DNA from: a virus
IMG/VR virus record: IMGVR_UViG_3300020152_000026
Span: 1-59,905 of that record
Strand: one strand, 5' to 3'
DNA length: 59,905 nucleotides
Positions 57,906 through 59,905 of this stretch are shown here, piece by piece. The notes under the pieces are model-generated. The model did not search any database. It saw only the letters and a program-made list of their open reading frames with translations, and had not been told where the DNA came from. Position 1 is the stretch's first letter, and each line of letters starts with the position of its first letter. Both the position numbers and the translations under genes were made by a program.

Positions 57906-58445
57906 ATGGATAAAACAGTAAAGGAACTATTAATATCATATAGGCATAACAAAAGCAGGGTAGAAGTGTTAAATGTTCGTATTGATGAACTAAATAAGCA
58001 GATAGAATATAATAAGAAAATGTTTATCGAGGACGAACACGAAGCAATTGAAGGTTTAGCAACTCCGGCAGCATTGATTGACGATATGCCTAAGTCTATA
58101 ACAAATCTGAATAGTGATCCTACGTCACGAATAGCAATAGCATATGCAAAAGACTTAGTTTGCACTAATGAAATTGACCTGCTAGATGCCAAGATAGAGA
58201 TTGCAGAAAAGAAAGAGGAAAAAGAGCGGCTTGATACAGAAATTAAGCTAGTAGATGCGCTTTTAACTTCGCTCAGTGCAGAGCAAAAGTTAGTTGTAGA
58301 CAAGTTTTATATTGAGGGCATGATTTGGCGGTATGTCGGCAAAGAATATGAGAAAAAATTTGGAGAGTTTAGACATAACGAAACACTAAAAGAAATAAGA
58401 GATTGTGCAATACTAGAAATGGAAAATGTAAAAGCAGGGGTCTAA
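57906..58445 (+). CDS. ArpU-like late transcription regulator
   Basis: The product is 179 residues. A long coiled-coil N-terminus and a C-terminal sigma-70 region-4-like helix-turn-helix (LSAEQKLVVDKFYIEGMIWRYVGKEY...) are the layout of ArpU/RinA-type activators of late phage genes. It closes the early operon at a strong terminator, exactly where such a regulator is expected. GGGGGTG precedes the ATG. Confidence 0.75.
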   Translation: MDKTVKELLISYRHNKSRVEVLNVRIDELNKQIEYNKKMFIEDEHEAIEGLATPAALIDDMPKSITNLNSDPTSRIAIAYAKDLVCTNEIDLLDAKIEIAEKKEEKERLDTEIKLVDALLTSLSAEQKLVVDKFYIEGMIWRYVGKEYEKKFGEFRHNETLKEIRDCAILEMENVKAGV

Positions 58446-58461
58446 TTACCCTTGCTTTTTA
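58432..58461 (+). terminator. Rho-independent terminator of the early operon
   Basis: AAAGCAGGGGT pairs with ACCCTTGCTTT (one mismatch) followed by TTATTTT. Confidence 0.85.
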
Positions 58462-58474
58462 TTTTAAATATAAG

Positions 58475-58505
58475 CACTGCGGAAACACTGCGGAAACACT
58501 GCGAT
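58475..58505 (+). repeat. short direct repeat
   Basis: CACTGCGGAAA occurs twice in tandem and is followed by a third partial copy (CACTGCG). It is immediately before a possible promoter. It may be a regulator site. Confidence 0.6.
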
Positions 58506-58515
58506 TTTGACCTCT

Positions 58516-58628
58516 TTTGCATATATAATAGATGTAGTATAATATAATCAGGCAATTGAATAAGACCTCACAAAATACATTTTAACAGAAAAATAACGCT
58601 GTTTGACCCCCGCAGCGTTATTTTTTTA
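58516..58628 (+). ncRNA. candidate short RNA (promoter followed by terminator)
   Basis: A -10 TATAAT (58538-58543) with weak -35 TTTGCA (58516-58521, 16-base spacer) is followed by a strong terminator: AATAACGCTG (58592-58601) with CAGCGTTATT (58613-58622), then Ts. No reading frame lies between, so a transcript of about 80 bases would be non-coding. The -35 is poor, and the hairpin may simply insulate the next gene. Confidence 0.4.
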
Positions 58629-58742
58629 TGCAATCATTTTTTCATTTTACCCTCCTTTATTTGCCTTAGCTGATTGCTGGGGCATTGGTATTTACTGCAA
58701 TTGCAGATAATATATAATTTAATAAAGAAAGGCGGTTTTGAT

Positions 58743-59390
58743 ATGCCGGCTAAAATTACAACGTATGCACAAGCATTTGAATTGCTTGGGATTACGAACA
58801 ATGAAAAAATGCAACAAACAATCGAAAGGTTAACAAAAGAAGGGCATTCTGAAAAGGGAATTTGCTTTTCTATATGGAGATCGCAAGATAAGTTACTTAA
58901 ATTCAAAGGAGATCAAAGATTTTATTCTGTACTTGAAAACGAAGTGAGAAAATATTCATGGCCTAAAGATGACCCAAGATGGCAGGCTTATGTAATAAAT
59001 AAGGCTAAAGAAGAAATTTTAAATGCAGAAATAGAAGAAAATAAAAAGAAACTTGCTGAAAAACTCAAAATAATTGAATATCAGAAAGCATTAAGAAAAA
59101 AGCCCAATGGAAATGAAAAGGGCTTTATTTATTTTGTGCAAGGTGAAAACGGTGGCGCAATAAAAATTGGATACACAAAAGACGTAGAAAGCAGATTAAA
59201 AGCATTGCAAACAGGTTATCCGGACACATTGAAAGTTATTTGTTTGCTGCCTGGTAACGAAAAAAAAGAAAAAGCTTTGCATTATAAATATCGTAATATT
59301 CAATTAAGGGGCGAATGGTTCAAGCCTGATAATATTTTGCTGAATGATATAGCAAAATGGACTAAGGAAGTGAGCCATTTTGAATTATAA
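58743..59390 (+). CDS. GIY-YIG-like (T5orf172) nuclease-domain protein
   Basis: The product is 215 residues from ATG 58743. The C-terminal 80 residues read GFIYFVQ...GAIKIGYTKDVESRLKALQTGYPDTLKVI...EKALHYKYRNIQLRGEWF, the T5orf172/MUG113 branch of GIY-YIG nucleases; the N-terminal domain (about 100 residues, GHSEKGICFSIWRSQDKLL) is not recognised. AAAGGCGG precedes the ATG. Likely a DNA-cutting or homing protein. Confidence 0.75.
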   Translation: MPAKITTYAQAFELLGITNNEKMQQTIERLTKEGHSEKGICFSIWRSQDKLLKFKGDQRFYSVLENEVRKYSWPKDDPRWQAYVINKAKEEILNAEIEENKKKLAEKLKIIEYQKALRKKPNGNEKGFIYFVQGENGGAIKIGYTKDVESRLKALQTGYPDTLKVICLLPGNEKKEKALHYKYRNIQLRGEWFKPDNILLNDIAKWTKEVSHFEL

Positions 59391-59905
59391 CAAATTAATA
59401 AGAGAAGTGCCTTATTTTCAAGCACCAAATAGTATATTTGATATAAATCTCAATTCATTTGAAATAACAATATATTTGTATTTATGTAGATGTTCCAACA
59501 ATGCAGAATCAGCATTTCCTAGTTACAATACAATATCAAAAAAAAGTGGAATATGCAAAAGAAAAGTCATTGACACTATAAAATCACTTGAAAGTAAACA
59601 GTTAATCAGAAAAATAGTGCGGAAGAAAAGCAATTGCGATAATGAGAGTAATGTATATGAAATTATAATACCTAGTGCACAACATGCACTACCTAGTGAA
59701 CAAGATGCACCCAATAAAGAACCAACTATAAACGATAAATTTAGTTTAAAAGATATAGATGGATTTGCTGCAGAATACTCAAAAATATTTAAGCAATATA
59801 CAGGCAAATATCACCCGAGAGTATCAGCAGAGCAAAAAGATATTATATTAGCCGAAATGGTCGCTCTTGCGTGTAATGGTGTCAATTTAGAGCAGTTTAT
59901 ATCAG
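59380..59905 (+). CDS. winged-helix replication protein, cut by the window edge
   Basis: A TTG start with AAGGAAGTGAG upstream begins a frame that runs off the right edge (175 residues seen). The opening IREVPYFQAPNSIFDINLNSFEITIYLYLCRCSNNAESAFPSYNTISKKSG is the HTH_36-type DNA-binding domain of replication initiators. It starts inside the end of the previous gene. It would be the third such protein in the window. Confidence 0.75.
   Translation, partial: MNYNKLIREVPYFQAPNSIFDINLNSFEITIYLYLCRCSNNAESAFPSYNTISKKSGICKRKVIDTIKSLESKQLIRKIVRKKSNCDNESNVYEIIIPSAQHALPSEQDAPNKEPTINDKFSLKDIDGFAAEYSKIFKQYTGKYHPRVSAEQKDIILAEMVALACNGVNLEQFIS

Overview
The window reads as most of an AT-rich, temperate, short-tailed (podovirus-like) phage of a Firmicutes host, probably a spore-forming Clostridium relative. 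Strong AGGAGG-type ribosome sites, many TTG and GTG starts, a copper-amine-oxidase-type surface domain on a cargo gene and Spo0A-box-like sites all point that way. No integrase, tRNA gene, rRNA gene or CRISPR array was found. The carried genes (plasmid-type rep, ParA with a ribbon-helix-helix partner, a small serine resolvase, a CI/Cro switch) suggest a lysogen that lives as a circular plasmid, a phage-plasmid. That is an inference from gene content.

Layout. Positions 1-31,000, plus strand, hold the late genes. These are terminase small subunit, a serine resolvase with a res-like site, a frameshifted terminase large subunit, a beta-propeller fibre, an O-acetyltransferase, XhlA-like protein and holin, then portal, scaffold and major capsid protein. 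They are followed by adaptors, a pectate-lyase-like spike, a tail nozzle, fibres, two ejection proteins (one of 2,648 residues with methyltransferase and metallopeptidase signatures), an HNH nuclease and an amidase. A minus-strand copper-amine-oxidase-domain gene at 19.3-20.0 kb is a clear cargo gene.

Positions 31.0-37.7 kb, minus strand, hold a plasmid-like block. Read in the direction of transcription it contains a ribbon-helix-helix protein, a plasmid-type Rep, ParA, a ribbon-helix-helix ParB-like protein, small proteins, an FtsK/SpoIIIE-type ATPase, a replication-relaxation-type protein, three small membrane proteins and a YdjM-like membrane hydrolase. The Rep leader carries what looks like a copy-number control system: an opposing promoter-terminator unit with a CUUGGCG loop, and a hairpin covering the rep ribosome site.

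Positions 37.7-39.7 kb hold a regulatory hub with tandem Spo0A-box-like sites, the divergent CI/Cro switch with recognisable promoters, and two micro-ORFs. Positions 39.7-58.4 kb, plus strand, are the early region: antirepressor, excisionase-like protein, ERF annealing protein, SSB, replisome organizer, primase-helicase, RecU and a PAPS-reductase-like enzyme. After these come a string of about 20 small cassette-like genes whose spacers share the motif TTTARCGWA, a radical SAM enzyme and an ArpU-like late regulator. The window ends inside another winged-helix replication protein.

Together, the early region copies and recombines phage DNA and the late region builds the particle. The minus-strand block would keep the prophage as a low-copy partitioned plasmid and may also move DNA through an FtsK-type pump.
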